A stretch of DNA of 64,000 nt from CAXBCP01 sp963977005. GTDB taxonomy: Bacteria > Pseudomonadota > Alphaproteobacteria > MPNO01 > UBA830. The translations under genes and the position numbers were made by a program. Below the pieces are notes generated by a model that saw only the letters and a list, made by a program, of their open reading frames with translations, had not been told where the DNA came from and searched no databases. Below are positions 51,027 through 59,909 of this stretch, one piece after another. The stretch is taken from contig CAXBMQ010000004.1 of NCBI GenBank assembly GCA_963977005.1, forward strand, positions 186,001-250,000, read 5' to 3'. Position 1 is the first letter of the stretch; the number at the start of each line of letters is the position of its first letter.

Positions 51027-51893
51027 TCAGGCCCGTTTCCGCGCCTCCGCCCGTGCCAGAGCATAGGTGCTCGAGAAGATCACGACCGCGCCGGCGAATG
51101 TCCAGATATCCGTCGTCTCCCCGAACCAGAGCCAGCCGGCGGTCGCGACAATGGGCAGGCGCAGGAAATCGAACGGGACCACCGCGCTCATATCGGCAGT
51201 CGCATAGGCGCGCGAGATAAACCAGATACCTGCCGTTCCTGTCAGCCCGACACCCGCCATCAGCGCCAGGTCAGTCAGGGTCGGCGTCACCCAGTAAAAC
51301 GCAGCCGGAATTCCTGCCAGCGGACACATCAGGATATTGACCCATACCGTCGTCGCGGTTGCGTTCTCCGTAGCCATCAGTTTCTTGATGCAGACATTCG
51401 AGCACGCATAGGAAATTGCGCCGCCCAGGACCACGGCAGCACCGAATCCGATTTCGGTAAACCCCGGACGCAGAAGGATCAGCACACCGGCAAACCCGCC
51501 AAGGATCGCCAGGAGACGAATCCTGTCGAATTTTTCACCCAGAAGCACTGCCGCCAGCAGAAAGATAAATATCGGCTGGGTGAAGCTCAGCGAGACGACC
51601 TCGGCAATGGGAATGGCACCGAGGCCGATAAACAGCCCCAGCATGCCGAAATAGGCAAACATCGCGCGGCCCATATGCAATGGCAAGTGGCGTGTTTTCA
51701 GCATCGACAACCCGTGACGACCGAGCATCGGTGCCAGCACGGCCAGACCGATGAGCGTACGGATAAACAGAATCTGGAAGGACGTGTATTCGGCCGAGAG
51801 TGCTTTGACGAGGATCATCATCGCCGACCACGCAGCAACGGCAATCAGCATGAAACCGATGCCGCGCAGGGCGTTGTTGGCAGAATTCGTCAC
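51027..51893 (-). CDS. EamA/DMT family transporter (copy A)
   Basis: 288 aa with ten TM segments, two EamA repeats. The starting TM (GIGFMLIAVAAWSAMMILVK) and the end of the second repeat (PFDFLRLPIVATAGWLWFGE) are typical. The group includes drug/metabolite exporters such as RhaT-like and S-adenosylmethionine uptake proteins. A divergent relative is encoded at 54592-55443, with two GSTs and an RNA methyltransferase between. The substrate is not predictable. Confidence 0.9.
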   Translation of the reverse strand: MTNSANNALRGIGFMLIAVAAWSAMMILVKALSAEYTSFQILFIRTLIGLAVLAPMLGRHGLSMLKTRHLPLHMGRAMFAYFGMLGLFIGLGAIPIAEVVSLSFTQPIFIFLLAAVLLGEKFDRIRLLAILGGFAGVLILLRPGFTEIGFGAAVVLGGAISYACSNVCIKKLMATENATATTVWVNILMCPLAGIPAAFYWVTPTLTDLALMAGVGLTGTAGIWFISRAYATADMSAVVPFDFLRLPIVATAGWLWFGETTDIWTFAGAVVIFSSTYALARAEARKRA

Positions 51894-51915
51894 CGCGGGC
51901 GCCGAGAAACCCGGC

Positions 51916-52536
51916 TCAGCTCAGCCCCGTCATGCAGTGTTTCCGGAACGCCGGTCGCGCACAGATCAGGTCGTACCAGCGCTTCAGGTGGGTAAACGCC
52001 TCGCGCTCGATCGGCAGTTCGTACCAGCGATAGGCAAGGGGGCCGATGGGAATGTCCGCCATCGTGAAGCTGTCGCCGCCGATATAGGCGTTGCGCGACA
52101 GGTGGTCGTCGAGGATGCGCCATTTTCCGGCCCAGTCGTCGCGTGCAGCGTCAATCGCGTCCATGTCGCGTTCTTCGGGCGATTTGCGGATCAGGCCGTG
52201 AAATACCGGCACCATGCCGTGCACCAGCTCGGTGAGCTGCCAGTCCATCCACATCTCGCAGCGCGCCCGGGCGGACGCATCGGTCGGCCACAGGACGCCC
52301 GCGCTGTGCGTCGCGGCCAGGTACCGGACAATGGAATTCGATTCCCACAGGACGAGGTCGCCGTCGATGATCGTCGGGATGCGCCCGTTGGGGTTCAGGC
52401 CGAGATACGGCGCTTCGTGGTTTTTCCCGAACGCGCCACCGATGTCCTCGCGCTCGTATTCCAGTCCGATCTCGTCGAGCACCCAGAGCGCCTTCATCAC
52501 GTTCGATGAATTCACCCGGCCTTTGAGTTGCAGCAT
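51916..52536 (-). CDS. Glutathione S-transferase (copy 1)
   Basis: 206 aa from the ATG at 52536, preceded by AAGGAAAG. Thioredoxin-fold start MLQLKGRVNSSNVMKALWVL, cis-Pro segment NPNGRIPTIIDG, glutathione-binding ESNSIVRYLAATH; C-terminal helical domain with FTMADIPIGPLAYRWYE. It has a Ser where tau/beta-type enzymes vary, so the catalytic class is not certain. The next gene upstream on the same strand encodes a paralogue after 23 bases, which marks a tandem duplication. Confidence 0.9.
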   Translation of the reverse strand: MLQLKGRVNSSNVMKALWVLDEIGLEYEREDIGGAFGKNHEAPYLGLNPNGRIPTIIDGDLVLWESNSIVRYLAATHSAGVLWPTDASARARCEMWMDWQLTELVHGMVPVFHGLIRKSPEERDMDAIDAARDDWAGKWRILDDHLSRNAYIGGDSFTMADIPIGPLAYRWYELPIEREAFTHLKRWYDLICARPAFRKHCMTGLS

Positions 52537-52559
52537 GTGTCTTTCCTTCCGACGCGGAA

Positions 52560-53186
52560 TTAACTTAGGCCGATATCGATGACGTGCTTTCTGAACGCCG
52601 GCCTGGCGGCCACCGTATCGTGCCAGCGTTTCAGCTGCGGGAATTCCTCGCGCTCGATATCCAGCGTGAACCACCGATAGGTAAACGGCGATGCCGGGAT
52701 GTCGCCGAGGCCGAAGGTATCGCCCGACAGGAATTCATGATCCGCGAGCCAGCTTTCAAGCACGCCGTTTGCCGCGGACCACAGGTCGCGCGCGGCGGCA
52801 ATCTTGTCGTAATCCCGGTCGGCTTCGGCGGTACGAATCAGACCCTGGAAGACCGGTACATGGCGGGGGGCGAGGATCGACAGCGCCCAGTCCATCCAGC
52901 GGCTTGCGCTGGCCCGGGCCTGAAGGTCTTCCGGCCAGAATTCGGTGCCCTTGCCGTGCTTTTCGGCGAGATACCGTACGATCGTATTCGATTCCCACAG
53001 CACGAATCCGTCATCGTCGACCGTCGGCACGATTCCGTTGGGGTTCAGCGCCAGGTACCCGGCATCGCGGTTGCCGCCGAACGGGCCGCCGATATCGGTG
53101 CGCTCGTAGGCAATGTTCAGTTCTTCGCACAGCCACACGACTTTCTGCACGTTTGACGATGTTGCACGCCCCAGAATTTTCAGCAT
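52560..53186 (-). CDS. Glutathione S-transferase (copy 2)
   Basis: 208 aa. MLKILGRATSSNVQKVVWLC, NPNGIVPTVDDD and ESNTIVRYLAEKHG align with copy 1, as does the C-terminal helix pair with FGLGDIPASPFTYRWF. The shared SSNVxK region and DIGGxFG block show recent common ancestry, and the identity by eye is roughly half. The group resembles GSTs that detoxify electrophiles or act in aromatic degradation. It probably forms a two-gene operon with copy 1. Confidence 0.9.
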   Translation of the reverse strand: MLKILGRATSSNVQKVVWLCEELNIAYERTDIGGPFGGNRDAGYLALNPNGIVPTVDDDGFVLWESNTIVRYLAEKHGKGTEFWPEDLQARASASRWMDWALSILAPRHVPVFQGLIRTAEADRDYDKIAAARDLWSAANGVLESWLADHEFLSGDTFGLGDIPASPFTYRWFTLDIEREEFPQLKRWHDTVAARPAFRKHVIDIGLS

Positions 53187-53319
53187 GTCTCTTTTCCTCC
53201 GCCGGTTTCCTCCGGCTATTCGACCTCAAACCGATAGCGCTATTTCGGCAGGAATGAAAGGCTTTGCTCTGTCCGGGACGGCGCCCGATGTTCTTCCCCC
53301 GATTCCGTCGCGCGAGGTT

Positions 53320-54540
53320 TCAGTCCAGCTGCAGCAGCAGGCATTTCAGATAGGCGCTTTCCGGCAGGTGGGGGTGGATCGGATGATCCGGTCCGGCGCC
53401 GCCGACATGCAGAATCCTGCCTGACCGTCCGGCGTCGTGCACGCCGCGCCGGACCTGTTCCGCATACATCTCCATCGGCATGTGATGCGAGCACGACGCA
53501 ACACACAATATGCCTTCATGGGCGACGATTTTTGCCGCTAGCCGGGTCAGTTTTCGATAGCCGCGCGCGCCCGGTTTCAGGTCTTTCTTCGATTTCACGA
53601 AGGCGGGCGGGTCGGCGATTACCACGCCGAATTTTTCCCTGGCCGATGACAGCGCCTCCAGGGCGGCAAAGGCTTCGGATTTTTCGAAACGGCATGTGTC
53701 GCCGAACCCCGCCGCCGCGGCGGCCTGCGCGGCGAGGTCGAGCGCCGGTTCGGACCGGTCGATGCACACCACGTCGGACGCGCCGGCCGCGGCGGCCTGC
53801 AGGCCGAACCCGCCGAGATAGCTGTATACGTCGGCGACACGCTGTCCCCTGGAAAGGGCGGCGACGCGGGCGCGGTTTTCGCGGTGGTCGTAAAACCAGC
53901 CCGTTTTCTGGCCTTCAGACAGGTCGGCAAGGAAGCCGACGCCGTTTTCGCTCAGCGGTGCCGGGCCGGGCACCGCGCCGATGACCTCCGGTGCCACGGC
54001 CGGCAGTCCCTCGAGGTGACGGGCGGCACTGTCGCGCTGCAGGACGATCCCCGCCGGCGCGACGGTCTGTTGCAGCGCCGTGACGATATCGGCGGCCAGC
54101 AGTTCCATGCCGGCGGTGTTGAGCTGGACGACGCAGCACTCGTCATAGCGGTCGACGATCAGGCCCGGCAGGCCATCGGCCTCGGCATGAACCAGGCGGT
54201 AAAACGGGCGGTCATACAGCCGGTCGCGCAGCGCGGCGGCGCGCGTGATTTTCGCTGCCAGCCAGTCCGCGTCGATATCGGCGAAGGAATGCGATGTCAT
54301 CAGACGTGCCGCAATCAGCGTATGCGGGTTGAAGATCGCGGTGCCGACGGCACTGCCGGCGGCATCGACCACGTCGATCGCCGTGCCCGGCGTCAGCGCC
54401 TTGACCTCCGGCGTCATCTTGATCTCGTTGGAAAACACCCAGGGGTGTCCGGCGCGAACGCGTTTCTGGCGGCCCGGGGAAATGGAGATTACCGGGCGGG
54501 CCCCGGCCTCCGGCGATGTCGCTTCTGTCATGTCGGTCAT
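53320..54540 (-). CDS. RlmI-like class I SAM-dependent rRNA methyltransferase
   Basis: 406 aa. N-terminal PUA domain (SPGRQKRVRAGHPWVFSNEI), then RFM/RlmI-type Rossmann domain with the SAM loop VADVYSYLGGFGLQAAAAGA and catalytic-region IADPPAFVKSKKDL (Asn-Pro-Pro-like motif IV as DPPAF). The ending (ILCVASCSHHMPMEMYAEQV) has the Cys of motif VI. The E. coli relative RlmI methylates C1962 of 23S rRNA; an exact site here cannot be told. It is flanked by GST and EamA genes. Confidence 0.88.
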   Translation of the reverse strand: MTDMTEATSPEAGARPVISISPGRQKRVRAGHPWVFSNEIKMTPEVKALTPGTAIDVVDAAGSAVGTAIFNPHTLIAARLMTSHSFADIDADWLAAKITRAAALRDRLYDRPFYRLVHAEADGLPGLIVDRYDECCVVQLNTAGMELLAADIVTALQQTVAPAGIVLQRDSAARHLEGLPAVAPEVIGAVPGPAPLSENGVGFLADLSEGQKTGWFYDHRENRARVAALSRGQRVADVYSYLGGFGLQAAAAGASDVVCIDRSEPALDLAAQAAAAAGFGDTCRFEKSEAFAALEALSSAREKFGVVIADPPAFVKSKKDLKPGARGYRKLTRLAAKIVAHEGILCVASCSHHMPMEMYAEQVRRGVHDAGRSGRILHVGGAGPDHPIHPHLPESAYLKCLLLQLD

Positions 54541-54591
54541 GGCGCCAGTCTATAGCGGAACCGGCGCGCACATAACAGGTCGCGAAAATTT

Positions 54592-55443
54592 CTATCCCGT
54601 CTTTTTCGCTTCGCACACCGTGCTGTAATAGCCGGCGGCGAAGATGATCAGCGCCCCGGCGACGGTCCAGGCATCCAGCACCTCGCGGAACAGCAGCCAG
54701 CCGAGGATCGCCGAAAACGGCAGGCGCATGAAATCGAAGGCAATCACGAAGCTCGCATCACCGACCGCCAGCGACCGGGTAATACAGTAATGCGTTGCGT
54801 AACCGGTAATACCCAACCCGATCATCGCCGGCATGTCCGCCCACGCGGGAGTCTGCCACACGAAATAGGCGGGGATTGCCGAATAGACCAGAATGGTGAC
54901 GCTCATGTAAAAAACGACCGTGGAGCCGGATTCTGTATCGGACAGGCGCTTGGTCACCACATGGGCGCAGGAATACAGGAAGGCCGCGATCAGGATCATC
55001 ACCGTGCCGAGATTGATCGGGATCACACCGGGCCGGATGATGATCAGCGCCCCGGCAAATCCGACCAGGATGGCGATCATCCTGTGGCCGCCGATCTTCT
55101 CGCCCAGAAAGGCCGCCGCAATGATGGCGGTGAACAGCGGCGAGGTGAACTGCAGCGATGCCACATCGGCCAGTGCGATCAACGTCACGCCGTAAAACCA
55201 GGCGCAGTTGCCGCTATAGAGGAACAGGTTGCGCAGCGCATGCGTGCCGAGCCGCCGGGTGACGATCATTGATCGGCCCTGGCGGATCATCGACGGTGCC
55301 ATCAGGACCAGGTTGATGACGTTGCGCAGAAAGATCATCAGTAGCACGGAATAGGCGGGCAGATAGCGGATACACACGGCCATCGCCGTCAACGCGGCCG
55401 CGGCCGCGATCATCCACAGCGCGCCTTTCGCGGCATTCGACAT
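54592..55443 (-). CDS. EamA/DMT family transporter (copy B)
   Basis: 283 aa, ten TM segments in two EamA repeats. It shares the block AFDFMRLPFSAILGWLLFRE with copy A (PFDFLRLPIVATAGWLWFGE) but is otherwise diverged. The 3-base gap to the downstream end of the gamma-glutamyltransferase gene (55447) suggests co-transcription with that gene. If so, it may move a gamma-glutamyl or cysteinyl-glycine product. Confidence 0.9.
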   Translation of the reverse strand: MSNAAKGALWMIAAAAALTAMAVCIRYLPAYSVLLMIFLRNVINLVLMAPSMIRQGRSMIVTRRLGTHALRNLFLYSGNCAWFYGVTLIALADVASLQFTSPLFTAIIAAAFLGEKIGGHRMIAILVGFAGALIIIRPGVIPINLGTVMILIAAFLYSCAHVVTKRLSDTESGSTVVFYMSVTILVYSAIPAYFVWQTPAWADMPAMIGLGITGYATHYCITRSLAVGDASFVIAFDFMRLPFSAILGWLLFREVLDAWTVAGALIIFAAGYYSTVCEAKKTG

Positions 55444-55446
55444 CTC

Positions 55447-57177
55447 TCAATCTCCCAGCGCGACGCCCTCGCGCCGCCGGTCGGCGCCGCCGTCATAGCC
55501 GTCCCCGAATTTATCCCGTGTGACACGGATGCCGTGCAGGCCACTGACCAGGGAACCGGCTTTGGCATCGTGCCCCAGCCGGCGCAGGGCGTCGATGTGT
55601 TTCACAAGTACCGTGTTTCTTTCAACCTCCGTCGCGCCGTTGCGGTTCGCATGATTGGGCAGATCGATGGCAGCCTGCATGTCGAGTTTCCAGTCGAGCA
55701 GGCCGACCAGTGTCTTGGTGACGTAGGTGATGATGCGCGATCCCCCGGGTGAGCCCAGGGTCGCGAACAGCTTGCCGCCGGAATCGAAGACCAGCGTCGG
55801 CGACATCGAGCTGCGCGGGCGCTTGCCGGGTGCCACGGCATTCGCCACCGGTCGTCCGTCCCGCCGCGGGATAAAGGCGAAATCGGTGAGTTGGTTGTTC
55901 AGCAGGAAACCCCGCACCATCAGCCGGCTGCCGAACGCGCGCTCGATCGTCGTCGTCATGCTGACGGCATTGCCGTCGCGGTCGATCACCGAGACGTGCG
56001 ATGTCGATGGAAAACCTTCGCGCTCGTCATCGGCGAGCATGGCTTTCTCCGCGCCGCGTGGTCGGCCGGGTGTCGCCTTGCCCATGCTTTCGGTACTCGA
56101 AATCCGTTCGGCGCGGCGGCGCAGATAGGCCGGGTCCAGCATGCCGTCCACCGGCACGGTGACGAAATCCGGATCGCCGATATAGCGTGCCCGGTCGGCA
56201 TAGGCGAGACGGCTGGCCTCGGAGATCAGATGGACAGCCTGAACCGATGACGGCGGGACGCGGGCCATGTCGATCCCCTCGAGCAGGCCGAGAATTTGCA
56301 GCGTCGTCAGCCCGCCCGATGTCGGCGGCGGCATCGCACAGAGCCGCCAGGTGCGATAGGGACGACAGATCGCGGGACGTTTCCGTGCCCGGTATCCGGC
56401 GATATCAGCCTGGGTCATTTTCGCCGGGTTGCGCACCGCGTTTGCCACGGCGGCGGCGATGTCCCGCGCGATCTCACCGCGATAGAAGACCTCCGCACCG
56501 CCGGCGGCGAGTTGCCGGTAGGTATCGGCAAGCGCCGGGTTGCGCAGCAGGCTGCCGACCGGTCTGGCGGTGCCTTCCGGCGTCAGGAAATAGGCGCGCG
56601 CTGCGGGGAAGTCGCGCAGACCCTTGGCCCGGTCGATCATGGCATGCAGGCGGGGCGAGATCGGGAACCCGTTTTCGGACAGCGAGATCGCACGCTCGAA
56701 CAGGCGCGCCCAGGGCAGTTTCCCGTGTTCCCGGTGGGCGAGGGCGAGCATGCGCAGGATACCCGGGACCCCGACCGCGGCACCGCCCGTGCTGACATCG
56801 CGGAACGCCCGCCGCTTGCCGTCCGCGGTGACGAAAACGTCGGGCCGGATGGCAGCCGGTGCTGTCTCACGGCCGTCATAGGCTTCGACGCGACCGTCCG
56901 ATTTGCGGAAATGCATCAGGAAGGCGCCGCCGCCGATGCCGGAGCTTTGCGGTTCCACCAGCGTGAGCACGGCCTGTGCCGCGATGGCCGCATCGACGGC
57001 GCTGCCGCCGGCGCGCAGGATGTCGCGGCCCGCCGCAGAGGCGAGCGGGTTGGCCGATGAGATCATGTGCCGGCGCGCGAGGTGTTCCGTGCCGGCACAG
57101 CCCGAAACCAGCAATGCGGTGCCGGCAAGGGCCACAGCCAAGCTGTCGCGGAAGCGGATATTCGTAATGTATTTCAA
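55447..57177 (-). CDS. ggt: Gamma-glutamyltransferase lipoprotein
   Basis: 576 aa. Lipoprotein signal with lipobox LLVSGC (near residue 27), unlike the standard Sec signal of E. coli Ggt. Large-subunit core: ANPLASAAGRDILRAGGSAVDAAIAAQ. The autocleavage site and nucleophile Thr lie in STSHVSVIDRDGNAVSMTTT, equivalent to TTHYSV in E. coli. The small-subunit glutamate pocket MSPTLVFDSGGKLFATLGSPGGSRI is intact. It hydrolyses or transpeptidates glutathione in the periplasm. An EamA transporter is coupled at the 3' side. Confidence 0.93.
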   Translation of the reverse strand: MKYITNIRFRDSLAVALAGTALLVSGCAGTEHLARRHMISSANPLASAAGRDILRAGGSAVDAAIAAQAVLTLVEPQSSGIGGGAFLMHFRKSDGRVEAYDGRETAPAAIRPDVFVTADGKRRAFRDVSTGGAAVGVPGILRMLALAHREHGKLPWARLFERAISLSENGFPISPRLHAMIDRAKGLRDFPAARAYFLTPEGTARPVGSLLRNPALADTYRQLAAGGAEVFYRGEIARDIAAAVANAVRNPAKMTQADIAGYRARKRPAICRPYRTWRLCAMPPPTSGGLTTLQILGLLEGIDMARVPPSSVQAVHLISEASRLAYADRARYIGDPDFVTVPVDGMLDPAYLRRRAERISSTESMGKATPGRPRGAEKAMLADDEREGFPSTSHVSVIDRDGNAVSMTTTIERAFGSRLMVRGFLLNNQLTDFAFIPRRDGRPVANAVAPGKRPRSSMSPTLVFDSGGKLFATLGSPGGSRIITYVTKTLVGLLDWKLDMQAAIDLPNHANRNGATEVERNTVLVKHIDALRRLGHDAKAGSLVSGLHGIRVTRDKFGDGYDGGADRRREGVALGD

Positions 57178-57273
57178 AAGACTAGGTTCATTTGAACGGA
57201 AATCCTTTCGCAGGTGCGAAAAAGGGGGTAAAAGTGCCTAAGCTTCAGCCGGACAAGCTCGCGGAGGGCGACG

Positions 57274-58128
57274 ATGAGCACCCCTAGCCGGATTAAACGG
57301 ATTACAGCGCCGGAACTCGCGGCGCGCAAGGGCGGAGAACCGATCGCGGTTCTAACGGCCTATACCGCGCCGATGGCGCAGTTCCTCGACGAGCATGTCG
57401 ATTGTCTTCTGGTGGGCGATTCGCTGGGCATGGTGGTCTACGGATTCGATACCACGCTGGCGGTAACGCTCGACATGATGATCAATCATGGCGCCGCGGT
57501 CGTCCGCGGATCGCAGCGTGCCTGTGTGATTGTCGACATGCCCTTCGGTTCCTACCAGGAATCGGCGGAACAGGCCTATCGCAATGCGGCGCGCATCATG
57601 CAGGAAACCGGCTGCGACGGGGTGAAGCTCGAAGCCGGCGTCGCAATGGCGTCGACCATCGAGTTTCTGTCACAGCGCGGCATACCCGTGATGGGCCATG
57701 TCGGACTGATGCCGCAATCGGTGAACACCTATGGCGGTTTCCGGGTGCAGGGCAAGGATACGACCGTGGCCCGCCAGGTGATCGACGATGCCCGTGCGGT
57801 TGCGGATGCCGGCGCGTTTTCGATGGTTGTCGAAGGCGTGATGGAACCGGTCGCCCGCGAAATCACGCAGGTCGTACCGGTGCCGACAATCGGTATCGGC
57901 GCCTCGGCCGATTGCGACGGACAGGTGCTGGTAACCGAAGACCTGGTCGGGATGTTCAGCGATTTCACGCCCAAATTCGTCAAACGTTATGCCGAGCTCG
58001 GTGCGGAACTGAGCAAGGCGGCGGCCGCCTATGCGGACGATGTGCGTGCGCGCCGGTTCCCGTCGGCCGAATACTGCTTCGGGGCGCCGAAGGCGGACGG
58101 GGCAGAGGTCCGCCAGCTCAAACCCTGA
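57274..58128 (+). CDS. panB: 3-methyl-2-oxobutanoate hydroxymethyltransferase
   Basis: 284 aa, GGAGGG ribosome site. Conserved PanB segments: MLTAYTAPMAQFLDE, LVGDSLGMVVYGFDTTL (Mg/ketoacid loop), VDMPFGSYQES, VKLEAG and VMGHVGLMPQSVNTYGGF. The catalytic Glu sits in VEGVMEPVAREI. It makes ketopantoate from 2-oxoisovalerate in the pantothenate pathway. panC follows after 48 bases. Confidence 0.97.
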   Translation: MSTPSRIKRITAPELAARKGGEPIAVLTAYTAPMAQFLDEHVDCLLVGDSLGMVVYGFDTTLAVTLDMMINHGAAVVRGSQRACVIVDMPFGSYQESAEQAYRNAARIMQETGCDGVKLEAGVAMASTIEFLSQRGIPVMGHVGLMPQSVNTYGGFRVQGKDTTVARQVIDDARAVADAGAFSMVVEGVMEPVAREITQVVPVPTIGIGASADCDGQVLVTEDLVGMFSDFTPKFVKRYAELGAELSKAAAAYADDVRARRFPSAEYCFGAPKADGAEVRQLKP

Positions 58129-58175
58129 GCCGCGCCGGAAAAATCCTGCGATCGCACTCGTACACAGATAGTCCC

Positions 58176-59051
58176 GTGACCGACCACGAAGAACAGCCCA
58201 CCCTGAAAATCATCTGCACCGCCGCCGATCTGCGCGCGGCAACGCAACCCCATCGCGACGCGGGCAAGCTGGTCGGCCTGGTGCCGACCATGGGCGCGTT
58301 GCACGAAGGCCACCTCGCACTGGTCGACCGTGCGCGGCGCGATTGCGGCGTGGTGATTGCCAGCCTGTTCGTCAATCCGACCCAGTTCGGCGAAGGTGAG
58401 GATTTCGACGCCTATCCGCGCAACGAAGCCGATGATATCGCCAAGTTCGAGGCGCATGGCGTCGATTTCGTCTATGTGCCCGACGCTGCGGAAATGTATC
58501 CGGACGGGTTCGGGATCACCGTGACCGTTGCCGGCATCACCGAAGGGTTATGCGGCGCGGTGCGCCCCGGTCATTTCGACGGGGTGACGACCGTGGTGTC
58601 GCGCCTGTTCGAACACTGTGTGCCCGATGCCGCCTATTTCGGCGAAAAGGATTACCAGCAATACAAGGTCGTCCAGCGCATGGTCGATCAGCTGGGGCTG
58701 GATATCCGCATCGTGGGTATTCCCACGGTGCGCGAACGTGACGGGCTCGCCCTGTCGTCGCGCAATACCTATCTCGACCCCGGCCAGCGCCGCGCCGCGC
58801 CGGCACTGTATGGAACCATGTTCGCGCTCGCGGGTCGGCTGCACGACGGTGTCGATATCGCCGCCCAGTGTGCGTGGGGACGCCAGGCGCTGCTCGATGC
58901 CGGTTTCGACAGCGTCGATTATTTCGAAATCCGCGATGCCGACACGCTGGTCCCGGCAACGGGCAATGCTCGCAACCTTCGTATTTTTGCGGCGGCCCGG
59001 CTGGGGAAAACCCGGCTGATCGACAACATGCCGGTAGACCCGCCCGAATAA
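58176..59051 (+). CDS. panC: Pantothenate synthetase
   Basis: 291 aa from a GTG at 58176; no ATG is available before the conserved LVGLVPTMGALHEGHLALV (HIGH-like) motif. Ketopantoate contacts FVNPTQFGEGEDFDAYPR, ATP-loop FFGEKDYQQYKVV (as YFGEKDYQQYKVVQRM) and ALSSRNTYLD (KMSKS equivalent SSRN) are intact. It joins pantoate and beta-alanine with ATP. The ribosome site is weak. No panD lies in the window. Confidence 0.95.
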   Translation: MTDHEEQPTLKIICTAADLRAATQPHRDAGKLVGLVPTMGALHEGHLALVDRARRDCGVVIASLFVNPTQFGEGEDFDAYPRNEADDIAKFEAHGVDFVYVPDAAEMYPDGFGITVTVAGITEGLCGAVRPGHFDGVTTVVSRLFEHCVPDAAYFGEKDYQQYKVVQRMVDQLGLDIRIVGIPTVRERDGLALSSRNTYLDPGQRRAAPALYGTMFALAGRLHDGVDIAAQCAWGRQALLDAGFDSVDYFEIRDADTLVPATGNARNLRIFAAARLGKTRLIDNMPVDPPE

Positions 59052-59127
59052 AGCGGGTTATCGATTTGCGTTGACCGGAAAGCGCCCCGATACTCGGAGA
59101 CACGGGAATCAGAATCGGAGACGCGCC

Positions 59128-59808
59128 ATGTTCTACGAAACATCGAAAAACGATCACGGCCTGCCCTATAACCCCTATAAATCGATCGTCGTGCCGCGGC
59201 CCATCGGTTGGATCACGACGCTGGATACCGAGGGAGGAGTCAATCTCGCGCCCTATAGCCAGTTCAACAATCTCGGCTACGATCCGCCCTACGTGATGTT
59301 TTCGTCGGGCTCCCGGTTCGGCGATGGCGGCCCGAAGGACAGCGCGCGGAACGCCGTCCTCACCGGTGAATTCGTCTGCAACATGGCGACGTGGGACCTG
59401 CGGGACCAGATCAATACGACGGCCCAGATGGTTGCGCCCGACGTGGACGAGGCCGAGATGGCCGGCCTGGAAATGGTCGCGTCCAAGATGGTCGCGCCGC
59501 CCCGCGTGAAGGCGTCGCCGGTCCATCTGGAATGCCGGTATCACACCACGCTGACGCTGCCGGGAAATTCGGTCGACAACATCGTCTATGTCGTGGTCGG
59601 CGAAGTCCTCGGGGTGCATATCAGCGATGACGTGATTACCGACGAGGGCAAGATAGATATTCTGAAATGCCGCCCGCTCGCCCGCATGGGGTATTTCGAT
59701 TACACGTCGGTCGAATCGGTCTTCGAGATTGCGCCCGGCGGGCCCGATATCGACAAGATCCGCCGGGGTCTCGAAGGCCGTGCCCGCGGCCGGGATGCGG
59801 CCGAGTAA
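59128..59808 (+). CDS. Flavin reductase family protein (RutF/DIM6-like)
   Basis: 226 aa from the ATG at 59128, CGGAG 8 bases upstream. FMN-binding split-barrel pattern: VVPRPIGWITTLDTEGGVNLAPYS, FNNLGYDPPYVMFSSG and ARNAVLTGEFVCNMA. Such proteins reduce FMN/FAD for monooxygenases or bind flavin as stand-alone sensors. It could supply FADH2 to the HpaB-type enzyme at 41.9 kb, but no operon link supports this. Confidence 0.85.
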   Translation: MFYETSKNDHGLPYNPYKSIVVPRPIGWITTLDTEGGVNLAPYSQFNNLGYDPPYVMFSSGSRFGDGGPKDSARNAVLTGEFVCNMATWDLRDQINTTAQMVAPDVDEAEMAGLEMVASKMVAPPRVKASPVHLECRYHTTLTLPGNSVDNIVYVVVGEVLGVHISDDVITDEGKIDILKCRPLARMGYFDYTSVESVFEIAPGGPDIDKIRRGLEGRARGRDAAE

Positions 59809-59857
59809 TCCGTCGGGACCGGGCTTCCTTGAAGGGGGTTCGCGCTCAAGCCGTCAT

Positions 59858-59892
59858 AAAAAAACGGGCGTCCGAAAGACGCCCGTTTTTTT
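59858..59892. terminator. Bidirectional terminator between flavin reductase and lipoprotein genes
   Basis: A 15-bp perfect stem, AAAAAAACGGGCGTC (59858-59872) with GACGCCCGTTTTTTT (59878-59892), loop CGAAA. A-run and T-run flank the GC stem on each side, so it works in both orientations for two convergent genes. Confidence 0.93.
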
Positions 59893-59909
59893 AAATCTGG
59901 CCTGAACGG

